DNA from: Streptomyces stelliscabiei
Lineage (GTDB): Bacteria; Actinomycetota; Actinomycetes; Streptomycetales; Streptomycetaceae
Assembly (NCBI RefSeq): GCF_014873495.1
Contig: NZ_JADBGF010000001.1
Span: 930,001-994,000, forward strand
Reading direction: 5' to 3'
DNA: 64,000 nt
Shown: positions 52,861 through 62,114 of the stretch, piece by piece
Layout: the number at the start of each line of letters is the position of its first letter
Position numbering within the stretch: the stretch's first letter is position 1
Translations under genes and position numbers: made by a program
The notes under the pieces: model-generated
What the model saw: only the letters and a program-made list of their open reading frames with translations
The model's database searches: none
What the model was told of the DNA's origin: nothing

Positions 52861-53268
52861 TCAGGCCACGAGGCACAGGCCGTTGTAGGGGGCCCTGGGC
52901 GTGCCGCGGGTGGTGCTGCGGGGTGTGTGGCGGGTCAGCTCCGTCTGCGCCAGGGACAGCAGGTCTGCGAGGTTCAGGCCCAGGGCCTGGGCGGCTGCCG
53001 CGAGGACTTCCGACGAGGCCTCCTTGCGGCCCCGTTCCACCTCGGAGAGGTACGGCATCGAGATGCGGGCCTCGTCGGCGACGTCCTTCAAGGTGCGTTC
53101 CTGGGCCAGCCGTTCGCGGCGCAGTACGTCACCGACGAGGTCACGCCAGAGGGGTTCCCTGGCGGGTGGGCCGGCCGGACGGGGGGTCGCCGGGCGGACC
53201 GCCGCCGGACCGGCCGTAGCCGGGCGAAGGGGGATGACGCGGGCTTCGTTCGAGGCGTGTTGGCTCAC
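52861..53268 (-). CDS. popR: PopR-type XRE activator of clpP3-clpP4
   Basis: A 135-residue protein with a central XRE helix-turn-helix (GDVLRRERLAQERTLKDVADEARISMPYLSEVERGRKEASSEVLAAAAQALGLNLADLL) of the ClgR/PopR type. An Ala/Pro/Arg-rich N-terminal extension precedes it. The C-terminus ends in CLVA, in line with the hydrophobic degron by which PopR is destroyed by ClpP1P2. PopR activates clpP3-clpP4, whose operators lie at 51474-51503. It converges on clpP4 with 18 bp between the stops. Confidence 0.88.
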   Translation of the reverse strand: MSQHASNEARVIPLRPATAGPAAVRPATPRPAGPPAREPLWRDLVGDVLRRERLAQERTLKDVADEARISMPYLSEVERGRKEASSEVLAAAAQALGLNLADLLSLAQTELTRHTPRSTTRGTPRAPYNGLCLVA

Positions 53269-53369
53269 TTCTCCAGCCTAGGAACCACGGGCGGGAGGGG
53301 AAGGGGTCGGCGTTCCGCCCTCAGGGAAATCGTCGGGAACCCGCATCGCCCGGAACCCGCTCCCGGGCG

Positions 53370-53963
53370 TCATTCTCCGACGCGGCCGTCGATGCGTTCG
53401 CGCAGGAAGTCGGCGTGACCGTTGTGGCGGGCGTACTCCTCGATCATGTGGACGAGGACCTCGCGCAGGGCGATGGGCTCGCCGTCGTGGCGGCCGGTGA
53501 GGGCGAGATCGGGGGCCGCCGCCACGAAGCGTTCGGCGAAGTCGACCTCGCGCCGCCAGGTCCTCCAGGCGTCGGCGACGGCCCCGGGGTCCGCGACGGC
53601 GTCGTTGAAGTCCCCGTCCGGGTCGTCCCCCGCGCGGTAGTGGCGCGGCGACGGCGGCTCGCCCGCCAACGCCTGGCGGAACCAGTACTGTTCCACGCCG
53701 GCCAGGTGGCGCACGAGGCCGAGCAGCGAGATGTTCGACGGCGGCACCGCACGGCGGGCCAGAGCCTCGGCGTCCAGATCCGCGCACTTCAGCTCCAGGG
53801 TCAGCCGCTGGTTGCGCAGATACCCGACGAGCGTGGCCCGCTCCCCCTCGAACCCTCCGTCGCCGCGCGGGTCCCCCTCGGGGCCGACGAACCGGTCGCC
53901 CCAGCCGGGCTTCCTCTCGGGCAGGGGCCGGTCGTCGGGACGGGTCGCACCATGGTCACTCAT
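53370..53963 (-). CDS. DinB-like protein (DUF664)
   Basis: A 197-residue four-helix-bundle protein of the DinB/YfiT superfamily, DUF664 group: FEGERATLVGYLRNQRLTLELKCADLDAEALARRAVPPSNISLLGLVRHLAGVEQYWFRQAL, then EPIALREVLVHMIEEYARHNGHADFLRERIDG. The three metal-binding His (RHL, VHM, RHNGH) are present. Family members include thiol-dependent S-transferases in actinobacteria that use mycothiol, but the role here is unproven. ATG 53963 is chosen. ATG 53975 would add 4 residues. Confidence 0.85.
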   Translation of the reverse strand: MSDHGATRPDDRPLPERKPGWGDRFVGPEGDPRGDGGFEGERATLVGYLRNQRLTLELKCADLDAEALARRAVPPSNISLLGLVRHLAGVEQYWFRQALAGEPPSPRHYRAGDDPDGDFNDAVADPGAVADAWRTWRREVDFAERFVAAAPDLALTGRHDGEPIALREVLVHMIEEYARHNGHADFLRERIDGRVGE

Positions 53964-54218
53964 ACGGAGGAGCATCGGCGGTCACCGTGCCGCTCCGCCA
54001 CTCCATTTCCGCCGGTCACCCCCTCCGTCCGGCCCACGAGGACCCCGGGACGGCCACACCGCCGCGGTCGCGTCCGGAACCCGGGCCTCCTGAATCGGCC
54101 GTGTACTCCCGTACAACCCTTGTTCACCACTCGGTGTCGAACAGGGCGCCGGACAAGGAACGGGCCCTTTCCGGACACCCCCGCGCTGCCCGGCCGTTCT
54201 TGTCTCAGGGAGCCGAAC

Positions 54219-55688
54219 ATGCGCAAGAACCGTTCGGCAGCGCTGGCCGCTGCCACCTTTCTTCTCGTCTCCGGCGCGGCGATCGCCACCGCGCCGTCCG
54301 CGTACGCCGGCTCGCCCGGCAGTACGCGGGCCGGTGACCGCAACAGCGACTTCGACGGCGACGGCTACGAGGACGTCCTGATCGGCGCGCCGGGCGCCAC
54401 CGTGAGCGGCAGGAGCGGCGCGGGCCTGGTGACCGTGCAGTACGGCTCGGCCAAGGGCATCGGCACGAGCAAGGTCGCCAGATTCAGCCAGTCGACGTCC
54501 GGGGTCGCGGGCGCGGCCGAGACGGGCGACGGATTCGGCCGGGCGGTCGCCACGGGCGACCTGGACGGCGACGGGTTCGACGACGCGGTGGTCGGCATCC
54601 CCGGCGAGGACCTCGGCACCGTCAAGGACGCCGGTGGCGTGGCCGTCCTGTGGGGCTCGAAGGCCGGGCTGACGGGCGCCGCGAGCGACTGGCTGGAGAC
54701 CGAGGAGCCCGCCGCCGGCGAGCAGTTCGGCACCGCTCTGGCCGCCGGCCGCTTCACCGCCGAGACGGACGGGGACATCCTCGCCGTCCTCGACCCGTAC
54801 GGCGTGGAACTGTTCGCGTACGACGACGCGGTGCGCGGTTCGATGCGCCGGGAGTCCACCCAGCGGTTCGGCGCGAAGGCCGAGGCCCGCGACATCCGGC
54901 CCGTGTCCATGACCACCGGCGACTACGACAAGAACGGCTTCGCCGACCTCGTCGTGTCCGGGCTGAGCCTCGGCGACGAGCCCGGGTACGGGTGGTCCGC
55001 GTATCTGTCGGGCGACGCGGACGGACTGAAGTACGAGGGCGATCTGCGCGGCGGTCCGGTCGCGGCGTCCGGGGACATCAACAACGACGGGTACGACGAC
55101 CTGGTGACCGGTGAGCCGCACTCCCCGGACGACGCGCCGGGTGAGACGCAGACCGGCGGACTGGTCGGCGTGCGTCTCGGCGGTCCGGACGGCCCGGCGG
55201 CGGATCCGGACTGGTGGGTGCAGGACTCCCCCGGTGTGCCGGGTGTCGCCGAGGCGGGTGACGGCTGGGGCTCGGACCTGTCGGTCGCGGACACCGACGG
55301 GGACGGTTACGCGGACGTGGCGATCGGCGCGGCGGGCGAGGACATCGGCACGGTCAAGGACGCGGGCGCCGTGTGGGTGCTGCGCGGCTCCGCCGCCGGG
55401 CTGACCTCGGTGGGCGCCGGGTCCTGGGACCAGAACTCCACGGACGTGCCGGGTGCCGCCGAGAAGGGCGACAAGTGGGGCGCCCAGGTCCGGCTGACCG
55501 ACCCGAACAGCGACGGCCGCTTCGGACTGCTGGCCGCCGCGCCGGGCGAGAACACCGGCGACGGTCATGTCTGGGTGCTCTCGGCGGGCTCGGGCGGCGT
55601 CACGGCGGCCGGGTCGTGGACGTACGACGCCGCTTCCCTCGGGGCGCCCCATGTGGACGCCCTGTTCGGCTCGGCGATCGACGAGTGA
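54219..55688 (+). CDS. Secreted FG-GAP (integrin-alpha-like) repeat protein
   Basis: A 489-residue exported protein. A Sec signal (about 1-30, SAALAAATFLLVSGAAIATAPSAYA) is followed by several FG-GAP blades with calcium-binding loops, such as DFDGDGYEDVLIGAPGA, DLDGDGFDDAVVGIPGE, DYDKNGFADLVVSG, DINNDGYDDLVTGEP, DTDGDGYADVAIGAAGE and a last, degenerate DPNSDGRFGLLAAAPGE. It should form a beta-propeller outside the cell. No other domain is present. ATG 54219 follows CAGGGAGCC. The upstream 240 bp is without a gene. Function is unknown. Confidence 0.9.
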   Translation: MRKNRSAALAAATFLLVSGAAIATAPSAYAGSPGSTRAGDRNSDFDGDGYEDVLIGAPGATVSGRSGAGLVTVQYGSAKGIGTSKVARFSQSTSGVAGAAETGDGFGRAVATGDLDGDGFDDAVVGIPGEDLGTVKDAGGVAVLWGSKAGLTGAASDWLETEEPAAGEQFGTALAAGRFTAETDGDILAVLDPYGVELFAYDDAVRGSMRRESTQRFGAKAEARDIRPVSMTTGDYDKNGFADLVVSGLSLGDEPGYGWSAYLSGDADGLKYEGDLRGGPVAASGDINNDGYDDLVTGEPHSPDDAPGETQTGGLVGVRLGGPDGPAADPDWWVQDSPGVPGVAEAGDGWGSDLSVADTDGDGYADVAIGAAGEDIGTVKDAGAVWVLRGSAAGLTSVGAGSWDQNSTDVPGAAEKGDKWGAQVRLTDPNSDGRFGLLAAAPGENTGDGHVWVLSAGSGGVTAAGSWTYDAASLGAPHVDALFGSAIDE

Positions 55689-55720
55689 GGCGGTAGGGCC
55701 CCGTCGGCGCCGCCGGCCCG

Positions 55721-57058
55721 TCAGGAACTTGGGGCGACCGGCGCCGGGACGCTGTCGAGGGACGCCGACCCGGAGGTCGTGGTGTCGTCCGGCGGCACCT
55801 CGGCCGTCTCGGGGCTCTGCGGCGCCGACGGCGGCGAGGTGGACGGAGTCTCCGGCGCCGACGGGGGCGAGGTGGACGGGGTCACCGAGGACGAGGAGGG
55901 GCAGGGGCTCGCGCTGTGGTCGGCGTCCCGGTTCTTCTCGGTCTGCGTCGCGCCGCCCGGGGACGAGGGGCACGGCTTGGGCGACTTCGAGGGCGGTTCC
56001 TCGGAGAACGACGTCGACGTCGACGGGGAGGGCTGGTTGACGGGCGGGGTGGTCTTCTTGTCCTTCCCGCCCGTGTCGCCGGCGGGCCGGGTGAACCAGT
56101 CGTCGTGCTCGGGGTCGTAGAGGACGAAGACGTTGATGACCGTCGTCGAGGGCTCGACGACCACGACGTTCTGCGGCCGGTACGACGGCCAGGAGTCGCC
56201 CTTGGGCTCCGGCGTGGTCTTCAGCGCGACCGGCGGCTTCAGCGGGTTGCCGCAGGCGCAGCGCACCCGGGGCACGCCCCGGTCGTCGACGAGGACGGCG
56301 GTGCCGGACTGGAGGACGGCCTGGTAGCTGGTGGCGGCGCCGTCGCGGTAGCCGTGGTTGGTGACGCGGGTGTCCATGCGCAGCTGTACCGGGGTGAGTG
56401 AACGCAGGTAGGCGGGTACGCCGGAGGGCTTGACTCCGGCGACGGAGGCGAACGCGTCGTTCTTCGCGGGGTTCGCCCCGAGGACCTTGACCTGTTTCTC
56501 CACGTCACAGCTGGAGACCTTGCGGGTGCCGCCGTAGAGGCCGGGGGACGAACCGTCCACGGCACGCGTCACGTTGGCGGGTTCCGAGCTGCTCGCTGTG
56601 GCCGTCGGGGTCTCGGGCGGGGTGGAGCTGTCGGTGGCCGTCGACTCGGTGAACGGGTCGGGGCCCGACTTTCCCGCGGCCTGGAGGAAGACCTCGCCGC
56701 CCGCCGAGTCGCCGGAGTCGTCGGAGCGGGTGAGGACGACGACCAGGACCACCGCGACGACGACCGCGGTGACCATGAGGGCGACGCGAGGGGCGGACCG
56801 CCACCACGGCTGACCGGGACCTCCCCGGCCGCCTGGTCCCGCCGGGCCGCTCGGTCCGCCGCCGGGACCGCCCGAGCCTCCCGTTCCGCCCGGCCCGCCG
56901 GTGCCGCCGGGGCCCGAGGCGTCGCCCGGCGGCTCCGGGGGCACCTGACCGCTCGGCCGCGTCGGGCCGGGCGGCGTGGGGCTGGGTTGCTGGGGCCCGG
57001 ACAACGGGCCGGAGGGCGGTCCTGTCGGGCGGCCGGAGGACGGCTGTTCGGAACTCAC
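55721..57058 (-). CDS. DUF6777-family membrane protein
   Basis: A 445-residue protein. The first 90 residues are Pro/Gly-rich and cytoplasmic, then one membrane helix (about 91-109), then an outer domain that I recognise as DUF6777: LYGGTRKVSSCDVEKQVKVLGANPAKNDAFASV, YLRSLTPVQLRMDTRVTNHGYRDGAATSYQAVLQSGTAVLVDDRGVPRVRCACGNPLKPP. A long Ser/Pro/Thr-rich tail follows. GTG 57058 is chosen because GGGAGAAG lies upstream. The gene is divergent from a streptophobe gene, the usual arrangement. Function is unknown. Confidence 0.82.
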   Translation of the reverse strand: MSSEQPSSGRPTGPPSGPLSGPQQPSPTPPGPTRPSGQVPPEPPGDASGPGGTGGPGGTGGSGGPGGGPSGPAGPGGRGGPGQPWWRSAPRVALMVTAVVVAVVLVVVLTRSDDSGDSAGGEVFLQAAGKSGPDPFTESTATDSSTPPETPTATASSSEPANVTRAVDGSSPGLYGGTRKVSSCDVEKQVKVLGANPAKNDAFASVAGVKPSGVPAYLRSLTPVQLRMDTRVTNHGYRDGAATSYQAVLQSGTAVLVDDRGVPRVRCACGNPLKPPVALKTTPEPKGDSWPSYRPQNVVVVEPSTTVINVFVLYDPEHDDWFTRPAGDTGGKDKKTTPPVNQPSPSTSTSFSEEPPSKSPKPCPSSPGGATQTEKNRDADHSASPCPSSSSVTPSTSPPSAPETPSTSPPSAPQSPETAEVPPDDTTTSGSASLDSVPAPVAPSS

Positions 57059-57276
57059 GGGTCTTCTCCCGGCGTAGGGACTTCGCGTCAGGACTTCGCG
57101 GCGGCACACATGGTGCACATAGGCCGAGATGGCGTTTGTGCATTTTTCATCTATTTAGCGCCGCTTTATTGCACAACAGGGCCATTGTGTGCCCTGGTCC
57201 CGTGCAGCCCGCAAGCCGAGCGGGCGGCGGGTCTCCCGGCGCGCGGAGAGTCTCCGCCGTGCTTAGCGTGGCAAGA

Positions 57277-58563
57277 GTGAGTCACCGGACCCTGCCTCCC
57301 CGGCAGGCGACCGCACCCGAGCGGGCGGTCGCCCGCCATGGCTGGCTCCAGGCCCTGGCGGCCGTGCTGGCCGGTCTGATCGCGATGATCGTGGTGGCGT
57401 CGCTCGGGCTGTGGGCGGCGGGCGCGGCGGACCTCCCGGACGGCGCGTTCCCCCGGGTCGTCGCGGCCACCGTGGTGACGGCGGTGGGCGGCACGATCGA
57501 GCTCTCCGGCGGCGCCGGGTCCCTCGCCGAGACACGGGCGGGCCTGACCGTGATCCCGCTGTCGGTGACCCTCGTGGGCGCGCTGGTGATCGCCGCCGGG
57601 TTCCTGCGGCCCCTGCGCCACCGGGCGGTCGCGGGGGCGGGCGAACTCGCCGGCTGGGCCGCCCGGATCGCCGTCCTGTGGCTGGCGGCGCTGATCGGCC
57701 TCGCCCTGGCCGCCCGTCAGACCTTCGACATCCCGCTCGGCGACGTGGGCGACTTCCTCGGCACCTCCGCCGACGTGGGGTTCGAGACGGCCATGGCGCC
57801 GACCCTGTTCTTCGGACTGCTCTGGCTCTCCGGTGTCCTCGTCCTGGCGCTGCTGGTCTCGCGCGGGGCGCCGCTTCCGCCGCGGCTGCTGCGATTCCAG
57901 GAGTCGGTGCGCCCGGCCGCGTACGCCATGGTCGGGCTGCTGCTGGCGTACGTCGGCCTCGGACTGGTGATCGCGGTCGTGGTGGCGCTGACCCGGGGGC
58001 ACGCCGCGGAGACGGCCGCGGTGATCCTGCTGGGCCTGCCGAACGTGACATGGCTGGCTTTCACGATCGGCCTGGGCGCCACCTGGGACAGCCAGGTGGA
58101 GGGGCCGTTCGGACTGCCGATGCCGAAGGTCCTGGACGAGGTGGTGCGCGGGCCCGACGTGTCCACCCTGAACCTGGGCTCGCTCGCCGAGTACGACGGC
58201 CGGGTGTGGTGGCTGCTCGCCGTGAACGCCGTCCTGCTGGTCGCCGCCGCGTTCGTGATGGCCGCCCGCTCCCCCGCCCGGGTACGGCTGTGGCAGCACG
58301 CCGTGCACATGGCGGCCGCTCTCGCGCTGACCGTCCTCATGGTCTGTCTCCTGGCACGGATCTCCGCGCACTACGGGCTGTCGGTCATCGGCATCGGCGA
58401 CCTCGGCGGCGACCTGGGCGGGGAACTGTCCCTGCGGCCCCATCTGTGGACCGCGCTCGGGCTCGCCGTGCTGTGGGGACTCGTGACCGGGTTCCTGGGC
58501 GGCGCGCTGGCCCGGGGTGTGCGCCGCCGGGGCGCGGTCGACGGGGGCGCCGGCCGGCAGTAG
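57277..58563 (+). CDS. Streptophobe-family membrane protein
   Basis: A 428-residue polytopic membrane protein of the streptophobe family, found in Streptomyces. It has about 10 hydrophobic helices (ALAAVLAGLIAMIVVASLGLWAAGAADL at the N-terminus) and conserved segments FPRVVAATVVTAVGGTIELSG, DVGFETAMAPTLFFGLLWLSGVLVLALL, LLGLPNVTWLAFTIGLGATWDSQVEGPFGLPMPKVLDEV and SLRPHLWTALGLAVLWGLVTGFLGG. Function is unknown. GTG 57277 is used, but the ribosome site is weak (GGCAAG). The DUF6777 gene is divergent. Confidence 0.8.
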   Translation: MSHRTLPPRQATAPERAVARHGWLQALAAVLAGLIAMIVVASLGLWAAGAADLPDGAFPRVVAATVVTAVGGTIELSGGAGSLAETRAGLTVIPLSVTLVGALVIAAGFLRPLRHRAVAGAGELAGWAARIAVLWLAALIGLALAARQTFDIPLGDVGDFLGTSADVGFETAMAPTLFFGLLWLSGVLVLALLVSRGAPLPPRLLRFQESVRPAAYAMVGLLLAYVGLGLVIAVVVALTRGHAAETAAVILLGLPNVTWLAFTIGLGATWDSQVEGPFGLPMPKVLDEVVRGPDVSTLNLGSLAEYDGRVWWLLAVNAVLLVAAAFVMAARSPARVRLWQHAVHMAAALALTVLMVCLLARISAHYGLSVIGIGDLGGDLGGELSLRPHLWTALGLAVLWGLVTGFLGGALARGVRRRGAVDGGAGRQ

Positions 58564-58660
58564 GCGCGGTCGGCTCGGATGCCCGATTCTTTGGGGGCCG
58601 GCACGTACCGACCGGGCTCGGCCCCGGTGTCAGCGACTCCGGGGGCCCCGCATCCGCCTG

Positions 58661-59989
58661 TCAGACCTCCGTCGTCGTCAGGTCCCTCGCGCGGCGCGAG
58701 AGAAGCGAGGCGCAGATCTCCCCGGCGCGGACGGCGGTGGTGGAGAGCAGCGTCGAGGTGAGGCCGTGGGTGTGTTCGGTGCCGCCCTGGAGGTAGATGT
58801 CCGCGCTGACGTTGGGGGCGGTGGCCACCCGGTGGTCCCGGCCGACCCGGAGGGCGTCCTCGTCGTCACGCAGGCAGAGCTTGCCGATCTCCCCGAGGTG
58901 GTCGCTCACACCGCGCGGCCGGTAGCCGGTGGCGTGGACGAGGAGGTCGCAGGAGAGGGTCTCGCGCTCTCCCGTCGGCAGGAACTCCACGGTCACCCTG
59001 ACGTCGTCCGCGCCCTCCTCGACCTCACGCAGGCGGGAGACGTTCATCATCCGCAGCCGTTCGCGGCCCTGGACCTTCTCCCGGTACATGGACCGGGACA
59101 GCGACTCGATCAGGTCCATGTCCACGACGGAGTAGTTGGTGCTGCGGTGGTAGTCGAACAGCGACTGCTTCACCTCGCGGGGCGAGCCGTAGTACAGGTC
59201 GACGGCCTCGGGGTCGAAGATCTTGTTGGCGAAGGGGCTGTCGTCGGCGGGTGTGTAGCCGTACTTGGCGAAGACGGAGCAGATCTCCGCCTCGGGGAAG
59301 CTGCGGTGGAGGTAGTCGACGGCCTCCGCCGCGCTCTGTCCGGCGCCGAGGACGACCGCACGGCGTATCGGCCGTCCCGTGCGCTGGGCCTGCTCGACGC
59401 GGGGCAGCAACTCGCTGGTGTGCCAGACGCGGTCGGACAGGGCTGCGTCGGGCGGGAGGTGCGGTTCCAGGCCGGCGGCCACGCAGATGCTGCGGGCGCG
59501 GCGGACGGTGAACCGGTCCGGGTCGCCGGGGGTGCGGCTGGTGACGTCGAAGTAACGGATCTCGCCGTCCCGGGTGACGGGGCGCACGGAGACGACCTCG
59601 GCGGAGTACTCGACGAGGTGGGAGACGCGGGCGGCGGCCCACTCGAAGTAGTCGTGGAACTCGATGCGCAGCGGGAACAGGGTCTTCAGATTGAGGAAGT
59701 CGACGAGCCGGCCCTGCTCGCGCAGGTAGCACAGGAAGCTGAAGTCGCTGGTGGGATCACGCATCGTCACCAGGTCCTTCAGGAAGGACACTTGCATGGT
59801 GGCGTCGTCGATGAGCATGCCGCGGTGCCAGCCGAACCGGGGTTGCCTTTCCAGGAACCCGACCCGGAGTCCGTCCTCGGCGCCGGTCCCGGCGGAGTGT
59901 TCGTGGAGCGCGATGGCGAGTGCGAGATTCGACGGGCCGAATCCGATCCCCAGTACGTCGTAGATGGAATCCGGCCCGGTGTGCAGCAT
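58661..59989 (-). CDS. cchB: L-ornithine N5-monooxygenase (CchB-like)
   Basis: A 442-residue FAD/NADPH N-hydroxylase of the SidA/PvdA/IucD family. The FAD motif is GIGFGPSNLALAIAL, then MQVSFLKDLVTMRDPTSDFSFLCYL, the NADPH motif VVLGAGQSAAEAVDYL, and the late substrate-linked ATGYRPRGVSD and SADIYLQGGTEHTHGLTSTLLS. It hydroxylates the side-chain amine of ornithine for a hydroxamate siderophore. ATG 59989 is preferred because the longest start (60073) sits right next to the iron box, where a transcript would hardly include it. GTG 59995 is a close alternative. Confidence 0.9.
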   Translation of the reverse strand: MLHTGPDSIYDVLGIGFGPSNLALAIALHEHSAGTGAEDGLRVGFLERQPRFGWHRGMLIDDATMQVSFLKDLVTMRDPTSDFSFLCYLREQGRLVDFLNLKTLFPLRIEFHDYFEWAAARVSHLVEYSAEVVSVRPVTRDGEIRYFDVTSRTPGDPDRFTVRRARSICVAAGLEPHLPPDAALSDRVWHTSELLPRVEQAQRTGRPIRRAVVLGAGQSAAEAVDYLHRSFPEAEICSVFAKYGYTPADDSPFANKIFDPEAVDLYYGSPREVKQSLFDYHRSTNYSVVDMDLIESLSRSMYREKVQGRERLRMMNVSRLREVEEGADDVRVTVEFLPTGERETLSCDLLVHATGYRPRGVSDHLGEIGKLCLRDDEDALRVGRDHRVATAPNVSADIYLQGGTEHTHGLTSTLLSTTAVRAGEICASLLSRRARDLTTTEV

Positions 59990-60079
59990 CGTCACCGCGT
60001 CATCGCCTTTCGTCGAGAAAAGGGGTCCACACAGTCGCCCCAGCAGGAACACCGCCTCCCCCAGCAGAGACATGTTAGA

Positions 60080-60098
60080 TAAGGTAAGCCTTACCTAG
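60080..60098. promoter_or_regulatory. Iron box (DmdR1/IdeR-type operator)
   Basis: TAAGGTAAGCCTTACCTAG is a near-perfect 19-bp palindrome matching the TTAGGTTAGSCTAACCTAA-type iron box. It lies between the divergent cchB-like and cchA-like genes and should repress both in iron-rich conditions. Confidence 0.85.
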
Positions 60099-60119
60099 CA
60101 ACGGTTGAGGAGGGCTCAT

Positions 60120-61067
60120 ATGCGGATCGCCATGTTCGGATACCAGACGTGGGGACACCGGACGCTGCGTGCGCTGCTGGATTCCGGACACGATGTGGTA
60201 CTCGTCGTCACACATCCCAAGAGCGATCACGCGTACGAGAAGATCTGGAACGACTCGGTCGCCGATCTCGCCGAACAGCACGGTGTGCCGGTGCTGTTGC
60301 GCAACCGGCCCGACGACGAGGAACTGCTGCGCGCGCTCAAGGAGGCCGATCCGGACCTCATCGTGGCCAACAACTGGCGCACCTGGCTGCCGCCCGAGAT
60401 CTTCGATCTGCCGACGCACGGCACGCTCAACATCCACGACTCGCTGCTGCCGACGTACGCGGGGTTCTCCCCGCTCATCTGGGCGCTCATCAACGGCGAA
60501 CAGGAGGTCGGTGTCACCGCCCACCGCATGGACGGCGAACTCGACATGGGTGACGTGCTGTTGCAGCGTTCGGTGCCGGTCGGACCGAAGGACACGGCGA
60601 CGGACCTGTTCCACCGCACGGTCGACCTGATCGGCCCGCTCGTCACCGACTCGCTCGAACTCATCGCCTCCGGCGAGGCCGTGTGGACGCCGCAGGACCG
60701 CTCCCGGTCGAGTTTCTTCCACAAGCGGTCCCTGGAGGACAGCCGGATCGACTGGACCTGGCCCGCCGAGGACCTGGAGCGCTTCGTACGGGCCCAGTCC
60801 GACCCGTACCCCAACGCCTTCACCCACCACCGGGGAGAACGGATCCGGATCGTCTCGGCCTCCGCCTCCGAGGGACGCTACGGCGGCACGCCGGGGCGGA
60901 TCTTCATCCGGGAGGGCGACGGGGTCGTCATCGTGGCGGGTGCCGACGCCCGCTCCGGACGGCTGCCGGGGCTGGTGGTCGAGCGGGTGCGGACGGAGGA
61001 CGGCACCGAGCACGCGGCGACGGACTACTTCCGCACGATGGGGGGTTACCTGACGGCCCGCCCGTGA
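60120..61067 (+). CDS. cchA: N5-hydroxyornithine formyltransferase (CchA-like)
   Basis: A 315-residue protein of the methionyl-tRNA formyltransferase fold. The formyl-transfer site is in LNIHDSLLPTYAGFSPLIWALINGE (HxSLLP-like), followed by GVTAHRMDGELDMGDVLLQ with the catalytic Asp, and the C-terminal domain SRIDWTWPAEDLERFVRAQSDPYPNAF matches FMT-like siderophore enzymes. It should formylate N5-hydroxyornithine made by the divergent monooxygenase. ATG 60120 follows GAGGAGGGCTC. The iron box at 60080-60098 lies directly upstream. Confidence 0.9.
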   Translation: MRIAMFGYQTWGHRTLRALLDSGHDVVLVVTHPKSDHAYEKIWNDSVADLAEQHGVPVLLRNRPDDEELLRALKEADPDLIVANNWRTWLPPEIFDLPTHGTLNIHDSLLPTYAGFSPLIWALINGEQEVGVTAHRMDGELDMGDVLLQRSVPVGPKDTATDLFHRTVDLIGPLVTDSLELIASGEAVWTPQDRSRSSFFHKRSLEDSRIDWTWPAEDLERFVRAQSDPYPNAFTHHRGERIRIVSASASEGRYGGTPGRIFIREGDGVVIVAGADARSGRLPGLVVERVRTEDGTEHAATDYFRTMGGYLTARP

Positions 61068-61078
61068 CGGCCCGGAGG

Positions 61079-61132
61079 TGAGGGACGGGCGTGAGGGACG
61101 GGGCGTCAGGGACGTCGCGTCAGGGACGGGGC
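61079..61132. repeat. Four imperfect 13-14-nt repeats (GTSAGGGACGGGGC-like)
   Basis: Between the convergent cchA-like and ATPase genes, GTGAGGGACGGGC, GTGAGGGACGGGGC, GTCAGGGACGTCGC and GTCAGGGACGGGGC follow each other. Their role is unknown. Confidence 0.6.
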
Positions 61133-61147
61133 GCCGTCGGCGGCGGG

Positions 61148-62110
61148 TCAGCCGGCGGCGCCCGACACAGGTACCGCGGCCGTGGCCCCGTCCGAGTCGG
61201 CGCCCCTGTCGGCGTGGGTGCCCTCGTGGTGGCGGCCCATGGGGATGACCATGGGGGTACGGCTGACGGGGTCCTCGCCGACGACACAGCGCAACCCGAA
61301 GACGTCCTCGACCATGGGGGCGGTGATGACGTCGGCGGGGGCGCCCTCGCCCGCTATGCGGCCGCCCTTCATGGCGATGATGTGGTCGGCGTACCGGCAG
61401 GCCTGGTTGAGGTCGTGCAGGACCATGACGACGGTGCGGCCCTGGTGCCGGTTGAGGTCGGTGACCAGGTCGAGGACGTCGATCTGGTGGGCGAGGTCGA
61501 GGTACGTCGTCGGCTCGTCCAGCAGCATCACGGGGGTGCCCTGGGCCACGGCCATGGCGATCCAGGCGCGTTGGCGCTGTCCGCCGGAGAGTTCGTCGAC
61601 CGGCCGGTGCGCGAGGTCGGTCATCGCGGTCGCCCGCAGCGCCTCGTGCACGGCCTCCTCGTCGCCGCGCGACCACTGCCGCCACCACGTCTGGTGCGGT
61701 GAACGCCCGCGCCCCACCAGGTCGATGACCGTCAGCCCCTCGGGGGCGACGGGCGTCTGCGGGAGGATGCCGAGCTTCTGGGCGAGGGTCCGGGTCGGGA
61801 TGGAGTGCACCGCTCGGCCGTCCAGGTGCACGGCGCCGGCCTTGGGCGTGAGCAGCCGGGCCAGGGCACGCAACAGGGTGGACTTGCCGCAGGCGTTGGC
61901 GCCGACGATGGCGGTGACGCGGCCCGTGGGGACGACCAGGTCGAGGTCCTCGACGACGACGCGGTCGTCGTAGGCCAGGCGCAGGCCCTCGGCGCGCAGC
62001 TCGGGACCTTCGACGCGGCCCTCGGCGGGGCCTGCGACCGGAGCTTCGGCGCGGGCTTCGCGCTTCGTTGCCGGGTCGTACCTCGATGCCGGTTCGTACT
62101 TCGATGACAC
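61148..62110 (-). CDS. Iron-siderophore ABC transporter ATPase (FecE-type)
   Basis: A 320-residue ATPase. Walker A is GANACGKST (about 74-82), the Q loop is ILPQTPVAPEGLTV, the signature is LSGGQRQRAWIAMA, Walker B is VMLLDEPTTYLDLAHQ and the H loop is VLHDLNQA. It energises uptake of the ferri-siderophore through the two FecCD-type permeases encoded upstream. A 40-residue N-terminal extension precedes the domain. The ATG lies 4 nt after the permease stop, so translation is probably coupled. Confidence 0.92.
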   Translation of the reverse strand: MSSKYEPASRYDPATKREARAEAPVAGPAEGRVEGPELRAEGLRLAYDDRVVVEDLDLVVPTGRVTAIVGANACGKSTLLRALARLLTPKAGAVHLDGRAVHSIPTRTLAQKLGILPQTPVAPEGLTVIDLVGRGRSPHQTWWRQWSRGDEEAVHEALRATAMTDLAHRPVDELSGGQRQRAWIAMAVAQGTPVMLLDEPTTYLDLAHQIDVLDLVTDLNRHQGRTVVMVLHDLNQACRYADHIIAMKGGRIAGEGAPADVITAPMVEDVFGLRCVVGEDPVSRTPMVIPMGRHHEGTHADRGADSDGATAAVPVSGAAG

Positions 62111-62114
62111 GTCT

